Assembly (NCBI GenBank): GCA_937937185.1
Contig: CALDCO010000301.1
Coordinates: forward strand, 1 to 39,797
Origin: an uncultured Flavobacteriaceae bacterium
GTDB lineage: Bacteria; Bacteroidota; Bacteroidia; Flavobacteriales; Flavobacteriaceae
DNA: 39,797 bases
Reading direction: 5' to 3'
The notes beneath the pieces are model-generated. The model was not told the origin of the DNA. It ran no database searches and saw only the letters and a list, made by a program, of their open reading frames with translations. Positions 25,686 through 34,790 of the stretch are shown here, in pieces; within the stretch, counting starts at the first letter, position 1, and each line of letters opens with the position of its first letter. A program made the translations under genes and the position numbers.

Positions 25686-26534
25686 TTATTTTTTTATTAA
25701 TTTAATGGTGGTTCTCGCAATCGCTGTTTCTAATTTAACAAAATACACACCACTATCTAAATCACTTACATTAAAAGTTTCTAGATTCGTGTTAAATTGC
25801 ATAACGCGTTGTCCGTTTACATTCATTACTTCAACATTTTCTATCCCGCTCACTCCTTTAATAAACACATTTCCGTTGGTAGGATTTGGATATAAAGATG
25901 CTGCTGCTAATTCTCCATTTTGAGTGCTTAACACAGAAAAATTAACTGGTGTAGTATCAATAACACCTACAATATCACTTGTTATTCCTGCAGTAGCAAC
26001 TGGGTAATTAATATTAAAAAAACTTGAATTTGAAGTACCGGACAGTATTGGGTCTCCATTTTCAACCAAAACAGCTTCTCCAGTAGTTGGATTTCCTGCT
26101 ACTTGAAATACAGCCAAAACAATTGGGGCACCATCTACTGCATCTAAAAATACATTTGTAGTACCAGGAGTTCTTAAAAATTGATATACAAAATCACCAC
26201 TAGAAGCAGAAGGGTCCGATAAATATGTAGCGTCCCATTCTGTTGCAGCTATATCATAATCGCATACATTTGTTGAAGGAGGAGTAAAAGTACAGTCATT
26301 TACAAAGCCTGTATTTGTTGGTAATAAATACCCGCCTCCAGAAATAGATACTACCGCTCCCATATCTGAGGAATTACCAGTTGTTTCATCAAAATCGGGT
26401 GTTCCCATTAAAGCGACTTCATAATTTCCAGTTGTTTCATTAGTTCCTATATAGGATAAGCTATAATCAAAAATTTGTGCCTGTATAGATAATGCTAACA
26501 GAAAGGTTGCGAGTGTTAAGTAGGTTTTTTTCAT
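25686..26534 (-). CDS. Secreted protein with T9SS type A sorting domain
   Basis: A 282-residue protein with a signal peptide (MKKTYLTLATFLLALSIQAQ). The body (residues 21-205) is a Gly/Ser/Thr/Asp-rich beta-sandwich-like domain of unknown family. The C-terminus from about 210 is a type A T9SS domain: ASLYPNPTNGNVFIKG, NVNGQRVMQF, SGVYFVKLE and RTTIKLIKK. It lies 58 nt downstream of the gene for the dockerin-like protein and is probably co-transcribed with it. A cohesin-like role for the body is speculative. Confidence 0.85.
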   Translation of the reverse strand: MKKTYLTLATFLLALSIQAQIFDYSLSYIGTNETTGNYEVALMGTPDFDETTGNSSDMGAVVSISGGGYLLPTNTGFVNDCTFTPPSTNVCDYDIAATEWDATYLSDPSASSGDFVYQFLRTPGTTNVFLDAVDGAPIVLAVFQVAGNPTTGEAVLVENGDPILSGTSNSSFFNINYPVATAGITSDIVGVIDTTPVNFSVLSTQNGELAAASLYPNPTNGNVFIKGVSGIENVEVMNVNGQRVMQFNTNLETFNVSDLDSGVYFVKLETAIARTTIKLIKK

Positions 26535-26592
26535 TGTTTTAAAAAATTTAGATTTGTTTTCGTTTTTATTATATAGTCTTAGGTTTGATTGT

Positions 26593-27612
26593 CTAATTAT
26601 TTTCAGGAAGTTGTTCTTCTACCCTGTATAAGTTTGGAGTAGCTCCTGTGTTTAAAGGATGTGATAATACAATATCTTTAATCACATTCGTATCATTTCC
26701 GGATCCTTGAAAAATTATTGATCCATTTAAATTTACATCTGCATTATTATAATCGTTAAACGTGTATAAATTACTATTGGAGGTATTCCCTGAGTGTGCT
26801 AATACACTATCTTTAATCCCATTAGAATCATTACCCGACCCTAAAAAAATCACATTACTATCGCCATTTACATTACCGCCCCACATTGCTGTAATGCCTG
26901 TGGGCATCCCAAAGGTACTTTGCGCATTGTTTCCCCATGTTATTTGGTTATTGGCATCAGTAAAATCTACTATTGATGAATTTGGAGATAATGCAACTGT
27001 ATTTGCTGTCATTACACCTAAATGGTTTCTATGTTTTACAGCGACATAGTAATTCCCTGAAGGCGCGTCAATTTGCACACAAGATACACCATCAACATCC
27101 ACAACATCACCGTCTCTTTGTAATAATGCCGAACGCGCTCCTATTACTAACTCATTATCATTTTCATCTCGTATTTCTACCCATACCCAATCTACAACAT
27201 CGTCTTGCAATAACCCTACTCCCGAAGTTCCGCCAGTATCGAACACAGATAAATCGCACATTAATGCGTCATTATATGGAGAAATAGTTGGTAGGTATAA
27301 TAGTCGTAAATCATCACGCATTAAATTTTCTTCCCCAGGCGCTGTATTTCTTCTTATGGCAGCACCTTGAAGAAAAACAACTGGGTTAATAACGATTCCT
27401 AACGTTACAAATGTATTATGAAATCCTTGGGAGAGTGAAATCGATCCGTTTGAAACTGTTCCAACAACAGTTTCTCCAACGGTAAAATCTAATATAATAG
27501 TGCTATTTGATAACGTTTCACCTGCAGATCCTACGACTTCACGTTCTAATTCCTGCCCATAGCCAATAACTATAAACAACAACATTATATATGTAGGTAT
27601 TTTATTACTCAT
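26593..27612 (-). CDS. Secreted hemagglutinin-like protein with two dockerin-like repeats
   Basis: A 339-residue protein using the ATG at 27612, which starts directly at the signal peptide (MSNKIPTYIMLLFIVIGYGQ); an in-frame upstream start would add 12 polar residues. The N-terminus has the common flavobacterial surface-protein module (ILDFTVGETVVGTVS, LSQGFHNTF). Two C-terminal repeats, NVNGDSNVIFLGSGNDSNGI and DVNLNGSIIFQGSGNDTNVI, each have Asp/Asn calcium-loop spacing as in dockerins and are followed by KD(S/I)VL. The protein ends EEQLPENN and has no T9SS sorting domain. It may bind the T9SS-anchored product of the next gene. Confidence 0.75.
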   Translation of the reverse strand: MSNKIPTYIMLLFIVIGYGQELEREVVGSAGETLSNSTIILDFTVGETVVGTVSNGSISLSQGFHNTFVTLGIVINPVVFLQGAAIRRNTAPGEENLMRDDLRLLYLPTISPYNDALMCDLSVFDTGGTSGVGLLQDDVVDWVWVEIRDENDNELVIGARSALLQRDGDVVDVDGVSCVQIDAPSGNYYVAVKHRNHLGVMTANTVALSPNSSIVDFTDANNQITWGNNAQSTFGMPTGITAMWGGNVNGDSNVIFLGSGNDSNGIKDSVLAHSGNTSNSNLYTFNDYNNADVNLNGSIIFQGSGNDTNVIKDIVLSHPLNTGATPNLYRVEEQLPENN

Positions 27613-27751
27613 TTTATTTGGGGCGGTTATTTTATCGTTTAAATACAAATAACGTCGACAAATATAACAATTTTATATATAAAACCTACTTTTTTAAATA
27701 TTTTTTTACACAAAAACCTAAAAAAAGAGACCTATTAATCAACTCTAATTA

Positions 27752-28210
27752 TCATTTTAACACTCTTCCATCAAAAAAAAATGGAGCAATCTTATACAAC
27801 TCAATACTTTTTGAATCTTTATGAAACGGATTAATAATATAATTAAATTCTTGCGGTACTATTATACTTGGTACCTTTAAAACCAATGCTTCTTGATCTT
27901 TAATCCATTGATAAGATCTTTCTTTCAATGCTTTTGGAGAAGGTATTGCCCTCCAATTCTCTGGTAAATCTGTAATGTTAATTTCTTCAACTAGGCTATT
28001 TTCAGGAATTATAATGGTTGCAATTGCCATATTTTGTGGAGCATAGGCAACTGGAAAATGCGCTAAACATTCTAACATACTTAAAGAAATAGAACTACTA
28101 GTGTACAGTACGGGTATTCCTCTAAAATTCCATCTTCCGCCTACTATTTTAGCCCCAATACCAGTTAAATCATTAATATACTGTTCTTTGGCTATACGAT
28201 AGACTTTCAT
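27752..28210 (-). CDS. RES-domain toxin
   Basis: A 152-residue RES-family protein: VYRIAKEQY at the start, GGRWNFRG (R26), VLYTSSSISLSMLECLAH (Y36, E47) and the C-terminal INPFHKDSKSIE. The Arg/Glu/Ser residues that name the family are present. RES toxins (for example MbcT) degrade cellular NAD+ and are neutralised by Xre/MbcA-ParS antitoxins. The start ATG overlaps the last base of the antitoxin stop, so the two are translationally coupled with the antitoxin first. Confidence 0.92.
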   Translation of the reverse strand: MKVYRIAKEQYINDLTGIGAKIVGGRWNFRGIPVLYTSSSISLSMLECLAHFPVAYAPQNMAIATIIIPENSLVEEINITDLPENWRAIPSPKALKERSYQWIKDQEALVLKVPSIIVPQEFNYIINPFHKDSKSIELYKIAPFFFDGRVLK

Positions 28211-28662
28211 TATGAAAAAATACCGTATTCAATTTTTATTAATTCTTCATTTAATAATTGGAAACCAAAAGTAGTATCTAATAAATCTTTAGGTTTTTTC
28301 ATTCCTAAAGCCGTATTATAGTGTTCCATCCATTTTTTAAATTGCTCTAATGCGCCAAAAACAGCTTCGCCTTTACAATACAAACGCGCCAACTGTATCA
28401 CGCGCTGGCTCACTTCTGAACTCAATGCCTTTGAAGGTGCATAACGCTGTAATGTTCTTTCAGAAATATGAAGCACCTTAGACAGTTCTTTTAATTCAAA
28501 ATCTATTTTTTTTGCCAAAAATAAAAGATTCTTTTTATTAATTCCATTTCGTGATAGCTCAATAAAATCGTAAACACTATGTAATGGAATATCGATATTT
28601 AAATAACGTAATATTCCTTCATTTTTATCTTCAGAAAACACATGCTGAATGGCTGCACTCAT
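28210..28662 (-). CDS. Xre/MbcA/ParS-type antitoxin (DUF2384)
   Basis: A 150-residue antitoxin using the ATG at 28662. The longer frame would start at a TTG (28695) that lies inside a likely -7 promoter element, so it is rejected. An N-terminal Xre-like helix-turn-helix (ELKELSKVLHISERTLQRY) is followed by the DUF2384 toxin-binding region (VIQLARLYCKGEAVFGALEQFKKWM, then LLDTTFGFQLL). It neutralises the RES toxin and probably represses the operon through the palindrome at 28702-28715. Confidence 0.92.
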   Translation of the reverse strand: MSAAIQHVFSEDKNEGILRYLNIDIPLHSVYDFIELSRNGINKKNLLFLAKKIDFELKELSKVLHISERTLQRYAPSKALSSEVSQRVIQLARLYCKGEAVFGALEQFKKWMEHYNTALGMKKPKDLLDTTFGFQLLNEELIKIEYGIFS

Positions 28663-28684
28663 AATTGTATTATTTTGTATGCGA

Positions 28685-28692
28685 CAAATATA
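28685..28692 (-). promoter_or_regulatory. Possible -7 element of the RES/Xre operon
   Basis: On the minus strand the sequence reads TATATTTG, fitting TAnnTTTG, 23 nt before the antitoxin ATG at 28662. No TTG occurs at the usual -33 spacing, so the promoter call is tentative. Confidence 0.4.
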
Positions 28693-28701
28693 CAAAATAA
28701 A

Positions 28702-28715
28702 AAGACAAATGTCTT
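28702..28715. promoter_or_regulatory. Candidate antitoxin operator
   Basis: The perfect inverted repeat AAGACA-AA-TGTCTT lies just upstream of the -7 element of the RES/Xre operon. A TGTCTT half-site recurs about 65 nt away, in the promoter region of the divergent sulfatase gene. Its position suits autorepression by the Xre-type antitoxin. Confidence 0.5.
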
Positions 28716-28767
28716 ATTGTTAGAATGGAAATATTACAATTGAGAATGGTTCTAATTTGAAATAGCC

Positions 28768-28798
28768 TTGAAAGCTTGTCTTTTTTTTTATAGTTTTG
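28768..28798 (+). promoter_or_regulatory. Bacteroidota-type promoter of the sulfatase gene
   Basis: TTG (28768-28770) and TAGTTTTG (28791-28798) are separated by 20 nt, fitting the Bacteroidota vegetative consensus TTG-N17-23-TAnnTTTG. Transcription would start near 28805, giving a leader of about 68 nt that contains the GAAGTGGTTTAAAC motif (28818-28831). Confidence 0.55.
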
Positions 28799-28872
28799 CT
28801 TTACTTGTAAAATGAATGAAGTGGTTTAAACCTTCTACTTTGGCTTAATATTACCAACAATTAATTCATGAT

Positions 28873-30747
28873 ATGAAATACATTAAAAGGCATTATATAA
28901 TATGGCTTCAAATTATTGCTTTACTTATTCTTTCGCCTTCATGTAGCCCAAAAAAAGGCGAAACCAAAAAACCAAATATCGTTTGGATCACCTCTGAAGA
29001 TAACTCAAAACACTATTTAAAGTTATTTGATTCTAATGGGACACCAACTCCAAATATTAAATCGCTTGCAAATCATGGCATTATTTACAATCGCGCCTTT
29101 TCAAACGCACCAGTTTGCAGTGTTGCCCGTTCTGCTATTATTTCTGGGAGTTATGGTCCAAGAATAGCTTCGCAATACCACAGAAAAATGGAAGCAGTTC
29201 CTATGCCAGATTCCATTAATATGTTTCCAGCTTATTTAAGAAAGGCGGGGTATTATACGACCAACAATAGCAAAGAAGATTATAATATTATAAAAGGTGA
29301 AAATGTTTGGGACGAATCTTCTGGAAATGCTTCGTGGAAAAATAGAGCAAATGGACAACCCTTTTTCCATGTGGCTAATATTTATATTACTCACGAGGCT
29401 GAGCTACATTTTACAGAAGAAGAAATGGCCAAAACCCCGAATAAAACGGGTGAAAATGAGTTCGAAGTACAACCCAATCATCCAAATACTAAACTTTTTA
29501 AATACACTAATGCTTTTTATCGTGATAAGATTCAGGAAATGGACCATCAGGTTGGTAAAGTGATTAAAGCCCTCGAAAGGGATGGCTTATTAGAAAATAC
29601 ATTTATATTTTACTTTGGAGATCACGGTGGTGTACTACCAGGAAGCAAAGGGTACTTATACGAAACAGGGCTACATGTTCCACTCGTTATCCATATCCCA
29701 GAAAATTATAGCCATCTCGTAGATATAGACAAAGGAAGCACCGTTAATGGGTTTGTAAGCTTTATCGATTTTGCTCCAACAGTATTAAAATTAGCTGGAG
29801 TCGAGATTCCAGAAGGCATAGACGGAAGCGCTTTTTTGGGAAAAAACATTAGTACTGAAGAAGTTAATGCCCGAGATGAGACCTTTAGTTATGCCGATAG
29901 ATTTGATGAAAAATACGATCAGGTAAGAGCCCTTCGAAAAGGAAAATATAAATACATTAGAAGTTATCAACCTTTTAATTATGATGGGCTATTGAATAAT
30001 TATCGTTATCGACAACTGGCCTATCAAGAATGGAAAATGATGTATGAAACAGGCAAATTAAACGAAATACAATCTGCTTTTTTTAAAAATCGTGAGCCAG
30101 AAATGCTTTTCGATATTGAAGTTGATCCTTTTGAAACTAATAATCTTATTACAGATCCAAAGTATCATGATGTTGCCATTGATTTACGCGAACGATTAAA
30201 TAAATGGATGAAACAAATGCCAGATTTATCTTTTTTTCCTGAACATTTTTTAATTGAAAATGCTATGAGTAATCCTGTTGCGTTTGGAAGGCGACATAAG
30301 GATCAAATTAACAGGTATATTGATATTTCAAATTTATGCTTGTCTGAATTCGGAAGTGTGAAACAAGAACTAATTACAAGTCTAAAATCTAAAGACACAT
30401 GGGAAAGGTATTGGGGTTTAATTGCATGCAGTAACTTTGGGAATGATGCTAAATCATTAAAATCGATAATAAAAACAATAGCCATGACAGATCCAGAAAA
30501 TATAAATCGTGTTCGGGCTGCAGAATATTTAGGGTTAACAAAAATAGAAGATCCTTCTATTGTAATGACAAAGGCGTTATACCACTCTAAAAAACCTGCT
30601 GAGGCACTGTTAATATTAAATTCAATAGTATTAATGCAATCTAATCTGCATCAATATAAATTTAATCTTGAACTTAAAAATATTTCTCCTCTTGTTGCAA
30701 AAAATCCTGAAGTTAAACTTAGATTAAATGATTTAAAAATTATGTAA
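28873..30747 (+). CDS. S1-type sulfatase lipoprotein
   Basis: A 624-residue sulfatase with a lipoprotein-like signal (ILSPSC, C24). The alkaline-phosphatase-superfamily core starts KPNIVWITSEDNS with metal ligands E42/D43. The catalytic motif is C82-S-V-A-R86, so the position usually Pro or Ala in C-x-(P/A)-x-R is Val; formylglycine conversion of C82 is still expected. FGDHGG supplies further metal ligands. The C-terminal part from about 500 (LKSKDTWERYWGLIACS, then VRAAEYLGLTKIEDPS) is HEAT-repeat-like. It removes sulfate esters, probably from algal galactans given the GH117 gene 208 nt downstream. The subfamily is not assigned with certainty; the WITSEDNS and APVCSVARS motifs recall S1_8. 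Confidence 0.9.
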   Translation: MKYIKRHYIIWLQIIALLILSPSCSPKKGETKKPNIVWITSEDNSKHYLKLFDSNGTPTPNIKSLANHGIIYNRAFSNAPVCSVARSAIISGSYGPRIASQYHRKMEAVPMPDSINMFPAYLRKAGYYTTNNSKEDYNIIKGENVWDESSGNASWKNRANGQPFFHVANIYITHEAELHFTEEEMAKTPNKTGENEFEVQPNHPNTKLFKYTNAFYRDKIQEMDHQVGKVIKALERDGLLENTFIFYFGDHGGVLPGSKGYLYETGLHVPLVIHIPENYSHLVDIDKGSTVNGFVSFIDFAPTVLKLAGVEIPEGIDGSAFLGKNISTEEVNARDETFSYADRFDEKYDQVRALRKGKYKYIRSYQPFNYDGLLNNYRYRQLAYQEWKMMYETGKLNEIQSAFFKNREPEMLFDIEVDPFETNNLITDPKYHDVAIDLRERLNKWMKQMPDLSFFPEHFLIENAMSNPVAFGRRHKDQINRYIDISNLCLSEFGSVKQELITSLKSKDTWERYWGLIACSNFGNDAKSLKSIIKTIAMTDPENINRVRAAEYLGLTKIEDPSIVMTKALYHSKKPAEALLILNSIVLMQSNLHQYKFNLELKNISPLVAKNPEVKLRLNDLKIM

Positions 30748-30955
30748 GCTAAATTTTAAATTTACGGTTAACGAAAAGAAATAAGACCGCTGGGAACTAT
30801 TTAAAATTAAAATAACGTTATAATTGCTAGGAATTCCTTGTTAATAATCACTTAAATGCAATACCGTACGAAGACAAAACCAAAGCACCCAAATAAAACA
30901 GAAAAAATTGATAATTTTACCTTGTAAATTACTGTCACTTTAATACTATTAAATA

Positions 30956-32191
30956 ATGAGAATTTTAGCACTATTACTTTTAATCTCAGCTTCCGCATTT
31001 TCGCAACAAGGTTTTCCTTTTAAACTTCCAAAGGAAAAACCTACAGGGCAATTAAGCCAATCAATAGAAAGAAATTACAGCAATTATTCGGCGCCAAGGC
31101 CAGAAGATAATGAGTTATTTACCAATTTTAAATACACAAAATTAAAAGGTTTAGACTATAATAATTACGATGGCACTATTTCGAGAAGAGACCCTTCTAA
31201 AGTTATTTTTGAAAATGGAAAATACTATGTTTGGTACACCAAGAGACATACGCCAACTGCTCCTGTAGGTCCGGGAAAAGCGACGGCAACTATCCCTTCA
31301 GCCGATTGGGATTTAGCAGAAATTTGGTACGCAACGAGTAAAGATGGCTTTACTTGGAAAGAAGAAGGAGTTGCTATACCTAGACCTGAAAAACCAAAAG
31401 TGGGGTGGCGCTCTGTATCTACTAGCGATATTTTGAAGTGGAAAGATAAGTACTATTTATACTACCAAGGATTTATGCAACCTAGTGGCCAACGAGGAGA
31501 CGATTGCCCGGTTACAGTATCGTATTCGAATTCACCCGATGGTCCATGGACGCCAACACACCGTATTGTTATTCCTAATGGTAATGAGGGCGAATGGGAC
31601 CAGTACTCCATTCACGACCCTTACCCCTTAGTGTATAAAGGAAAAATATATTTATACTATAAATCTGATTTTGACGGTTCCCCAAATTTAGTTCGTATGC
31701 AAGGTTTAGCCATTGCCGATAATCCTTTAGGGCCTTTTAAAAAACACGCTTTAAATCCGGTATTAGCCTCTGGCCACGAAACTACTCTTTTTCCTTTTAA
31801 GGAAGGAATAGCAGCCATAATAACCAGAGATGGCAATGAGCACAATACCATTCAATATGCTAAAGATGGTGTTAATTTTAATTTAGAAGCCATCACTTGG
31901 ATGCTACCTACAGCCGCAGGCCCCTTTATACCAGATGCTTTTGTAGGAGATGGAAACGGGAGAGGAATTACATGGGGACTATCTCACTTTGCTAATTACG
32001 CTCCATGGGAAAATAATCATTCAATACTAACCCGATTTGATTGCGATTTAAGTTTAGACGTAGATGATCCTTACATGAAGAAAACAGGAGTTTACATGCA
32101 TCCAGAAGTCTATTACAATCAAGGTTTAAATTCAGAGCAGCTTAAGCGTATAGAAAAACAAAACAAAGTGACTAGAAAGCGTAAAAACTAA
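30956..32191 (+). CDS. GH117 family glycosidase (probable 3,6-anhydro-L-galactosidase)
   Basis: A 411-residue exported protein (signal MRILALLLLISASAFSQ) with a five-bladed propeller pattern and strong GH117 signatures: YDGTISRRDPSKVI (D79), DWDLAEIWYATS, VGWRSVSTSDILKWK, WDQYSIHDPYP (D221) and SGHETTLFP (H274, E275). These fit the catalytic and metal-site residues described for GH117 enzymes, which release 3,6-anhydro-L-galactose from agar oligosaccharides. Some GH117 clades lack this activity, so the exact linkage is inference. It probably acts in the periplasm on oligosaccharides, together with the upstream sulfatase. Confidence 0.88.
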   Translation: MRILALLLLISASAFSQQGFPFKLPKEKPTGQLSQSIERNYSNYSAPRPEDNELFTNFKYTKLKGLDYNNYDGTISRRDPSKVIFENGKYYVWYTKRHTPTAPVGPGKATATIPSADWDLAEIWYATSKDGFTWKEEGVAIPRPEKPKVGWRSVSTSDILKWKDKYYLYYQGFMQPSGQRGDDCPVTVSYSNSPDGPWTPTHRIVIPNGNEGEWDQYSIHDPYPLVYKGKIYLYYKSDFDGSPNLVRMQGLAIADNPLGPFKKHALNPVLASGHETTLFPFKEGIAAIITRDGNEHNTIQYAKDGVNFNLEAITWMLPTAAGPFIPDAFVGDGNGRGITWGLSHFANYAPWENNHSILTRFDCDLSLDVDDPYMKKTGVYMHPEVYYNQGLNSEQLKRIEKQNKVTRKRKN

Positions 32192-32233
32192 ACACTATAC
32201 CACATTTCATGGGTATTAAGCGACAATAATTAG

Positions 32234-34189
32234 TTATATATTTTTTATAAAACTCTCTAAAGTCTCCCCTTTAGGCACGTTCATTTTTTTTCTAATTAAA
32301 TAGCGGTAGTTATCTACGCTAGCTTTGGAAATATTTAAGTTTTGAGCTATTTCCTTTGAGCCCTGCCCTAGTCGTACTTTAGTAACAATTGTTTTTTCTT
32401 TTTCGGTAAGGTCTAAAAAAAGTTCATTTATTTTTTGTTCAAATTGCGCATTTTTTTGACTGGCTTCAAGATGTAAGGCGACCTTTTCTTCATTTTTTTC
32501 AATATCGTTACTTACTTGTATCATAAGATCTAAAATCATAATTTTAGAGCCATTATTGGCTGGCTTTATAGCTTTTAATTTTGATTTAATATCTTTTAAC
32601 AACTCGTTTTTCTCATTTATTTGTAGCGCAAAATTGGTAACGCTTTTATTTTTAAATTTAACCTCTTTATCTAATTCTTCTTTTTTCACCTCCAATAACT
32701 GCTGTTTGGCTTCAAGAGCTACTTTTTCTGCGTTAACTTGTCTTTTTTGTTTGATGAATACAATAATTATAAACAAGGTGGTGAGTACAACAAAAGCGAT
32801 AATAAAATAACTATTTGCTTTTATTCTTTTTTGTTTTGATGCTGAGAGTTGTAAAGCGATTCTTTCTTTTTCTAATTTAGAACTTGCCTCTCTATATTCG
32901 TATGACACTTTTAAAAGCTCTAATTGAGAATTTTTTGTTTTCGCTTCATTCTTTTCTTTCGCAGCATCGTATTCATCATAATATAATTGGCAATTTTCAT
33001 AGTCACCTTTTTCGTTATAGCAACAATACATGTCTTCGTAGGCTTCTTCTAACAAATTGAGACTATTTTCTGATTTTGCAAAGTTTAAATTTTCAATTAA
33101 ATATTTTAAGGCAATATCGGGCTGCTTAACAGCTTTGTAATACCTCGATTTTAAAACCAATGAGTTAGAATGTATTTCGGCATATTTGGTTGGTTTGTTT
33201 AGAGCTAGTGCCGAGTCGACATATTTTAGAGCAAGTAAATTGTTATCATTCTCTAGATATAAATTAGATAAAGAATTGTAACAAACCAACATGACTACGC
33301 TTATGTCATTATTTTTTGCAATTATCAAGGCTTTTTTAACATAATTAGAAGCTAATTCTTTATCAGTATGCAAATAAATCCCCCCCAATTTAATCAAAGC
33401 GCTAGTTTGCCCATATGCATCATTAAGATTAATCGCAAAATCTAAAGCTTTTTTTGTATAACTCGCTGCCTTGCCTGAATCATTTTTAAAATCATTATAT
33501 ACGTTGCCTAACATTAAATAAGAATCCATTAATAAATAGTCTAGATCACTATCTTTCTTATATAATTTTAGGGCGCTTTCTATACTCGCTATAGTTGCTT
33601 TTTCATCACCAGCATCTCTAAACATAGCTGCTAAGAATAGGTAATTAAACATTAAATCCTTTTGTATTGCTTTCTGGTCTTTAACTTTCTGGTAATACTC
33701 ATTCGCTAGTAACGCACTCTCAAATGCCCTAGAGGTTTTATAAGTATGAGAATAGATCGCAATTAAAGCCACCTTGCTTTTAGCTAGTAGTAGATAATCG
33801 CGCTCCTTATTGTTTTCATTTTTTAAAGTATTATCAATTCGTAAAGCATATTGTTCGGCTTCATTATATTTCTTGTGATCGAAATTAAGATAGGAGAGTT
33901 CTAGAAGGGCATCAATTATATTTAAGGTATCTGCATGACTTTCAGCTAGTTTTAGAATATCTTGATATATCGGGTTCTTATCAGAAAAACTTGCTGTTGT
34001 TTTTAAAGAATCTTTTTTTAACTTTAAATGAGAAAGTGCGCTTTGGTATTTGGCATTCTCACTAATTTTTTCTTCTATATTTTTTCCATCCAAAGTTTTC
34101 TTTATTCCCTCTTGTGCTTTAGATACTGTAATATAAAACACACAAAATGTAAACAATAAAATTCGCTTTACTAAACTATCTGAGTTCAT
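32234..34189 (-). CDS. Membrane-bound TPR-LuxR family transcriptional regulator, copy 1
   Basis: A 651-residue regulator: signal peptide (about 1-25), a periplasmic array of tetratricopeptide-like repeats (about 60-420), one membrane helix (SYFIIAFVVLTTLFIIIVFI, about 460-480), a cytoplasmic coiled coil, and a C-terminal LuxR/GerE helix-turn-helix (LTEKEKTIVTKVRLGQGSKE, then NISKASVDNYRYLIRKKM). This one-component layout senses outside and binds DNA inside. It is a paralogue of the gene at 34791-36761. It is convergent with the GH117 gene and may control the flanking sulfatase, GH117 and PhoD-like genes. A TACTTTTG at 34223-34230 (minus strand) fits a -7 element. Confidence 0.87.
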   Translation of the reverse strand: MNSDSLVKRILLFTFCVFYITVSKAQEGIKKTLDGKNIEEKISENAKYQSALSHLKLKKDSLKTTASFSDKNPIYQDILKLAESHADTLNIIDALLELSYLNFDHKKYNEAEQYALRIDNTLKNENNKERDYLLLAKSKVALIAIYSHTYKTSRAFESALLANEYYQKVKDQKAIQKDLMFNYLFLAAMFRDAGDEKATIASIESALKLYKKDSDLDYLLMDSYLMLGNVYNDFKNDSGKAASYTKKALDFAINLNDAYGQTSALIKLGGIYLHTDKELASNYVKKALIIAKNNDISVVMLVCYNSLSNLYLENDNNLLALKYVDSALALNKPTKYAEIHSNSLVLKSRYYKAVKQPDIALKYLIENLNFAKSENSLNLLEEAYEDMYCCYNEKGDYENCQLYYDEYDAAKEKNEAKTKNSQLELLKVSYEYREASSKLEKERIALQLSASKQKRIKANSYFIIAFVVLTTLFIIIVFIKQKRQVNAEKVALEAKQQLLEVKKEELDKEVKFKNKSVTNFALQINEKNELLKDIKSKLKAIKPANNGSKIMILDLMIQVSNDIEKNEEKVALHLEASQKNAQFEQKINELFLDLTEKEKTIVTKVRLGQGSKEIAQNLNISKASVDNYRYLIRKKMNVPKGETLESFIKNI

Positions 34190-34790
34190 AAATTTTAATT
34201 AGCCTTGTAAGAAAAAGTTTACCAAAAGTATAAATTATAATTGGTTAAAATTAACTTAATACTATTATTATAATAAATTATGCCAATGGATTTAAATTTT
34301 TAAAAATTTACTGTAAAATTGCAATTGGTTTACAATAAAAAACACTTAAAGCTTAGGTAGAAGAGGTTTTATTATAATAAACGTCAAAATTACATTTTAT
34401 AAACATAACATTGCCTATTTTTTATAAACTTTTTTAAAGACCTCCCTCAAAGTTATGTAAAATAATTCAAACTTGAGAGTAATAAAAATTTGAATTTTAA
34501 AGCGTTCCTTACCATGATACATCAGGTTAAGTCATGGATTAGAGCGACCATATGAGTGATTGACAATAACTTAAACAGCTATTTTAATCGTTTTGCTATA
34601 GAATAAACAGACTTAAAAAAAAGAAACCCTATTAATAATTTACGCTAAGAAATGGTTCAAAAAAAGATAAAATATACCAATCTCAATTAATAAGTAATTA
34701 ACTACTAACCGCCATAAATATTAATCTTCTAAAAGTCGGTAAAAGGTTTTATTAAAATAACGCCATGATTGCTTTTTCTAGACCTATTCG
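34190..34790. other. 601-nt gap between the paralogous regulators
   Basis: No gene is visible. The stretch is A+T rich with many stops in all frames. Two short related segments, GGTTTTATTATAATAA (from about 34371) and GGTTTTATTAAAATAA (from about 34746), may be leftovers of the duplication that made the two regulator genes. A probable -7 element of copy 1 lies at 34223-34230. Confidence 0.5.

Noticed and set aside
27618-27824. 68-codon plus-strand frame between the dockerin-like gene and the RES toxin
   Set aside because: It overlaps the 3' end of the toxin gene on the other strand, is Phe/Tyr/Asn-rich like random A+T-rich DNA, and matches no family.
30956-32191. GH43 assignment of the propeller glycosidase
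   Set aside because: The SRRDPSKVI, WDQYSIHDP and SGHETTLFP motifs fit GH117 rather than GH43.
32556-32810. 84-codon plus-strand frame antisense to regulator copy 1, with a near-identical twin at 35113-35367
   Set aside because: It is conserved only because the underlying minus-strand genes are recent duplicates; no ribosome-binding site or family resemblance was seen.
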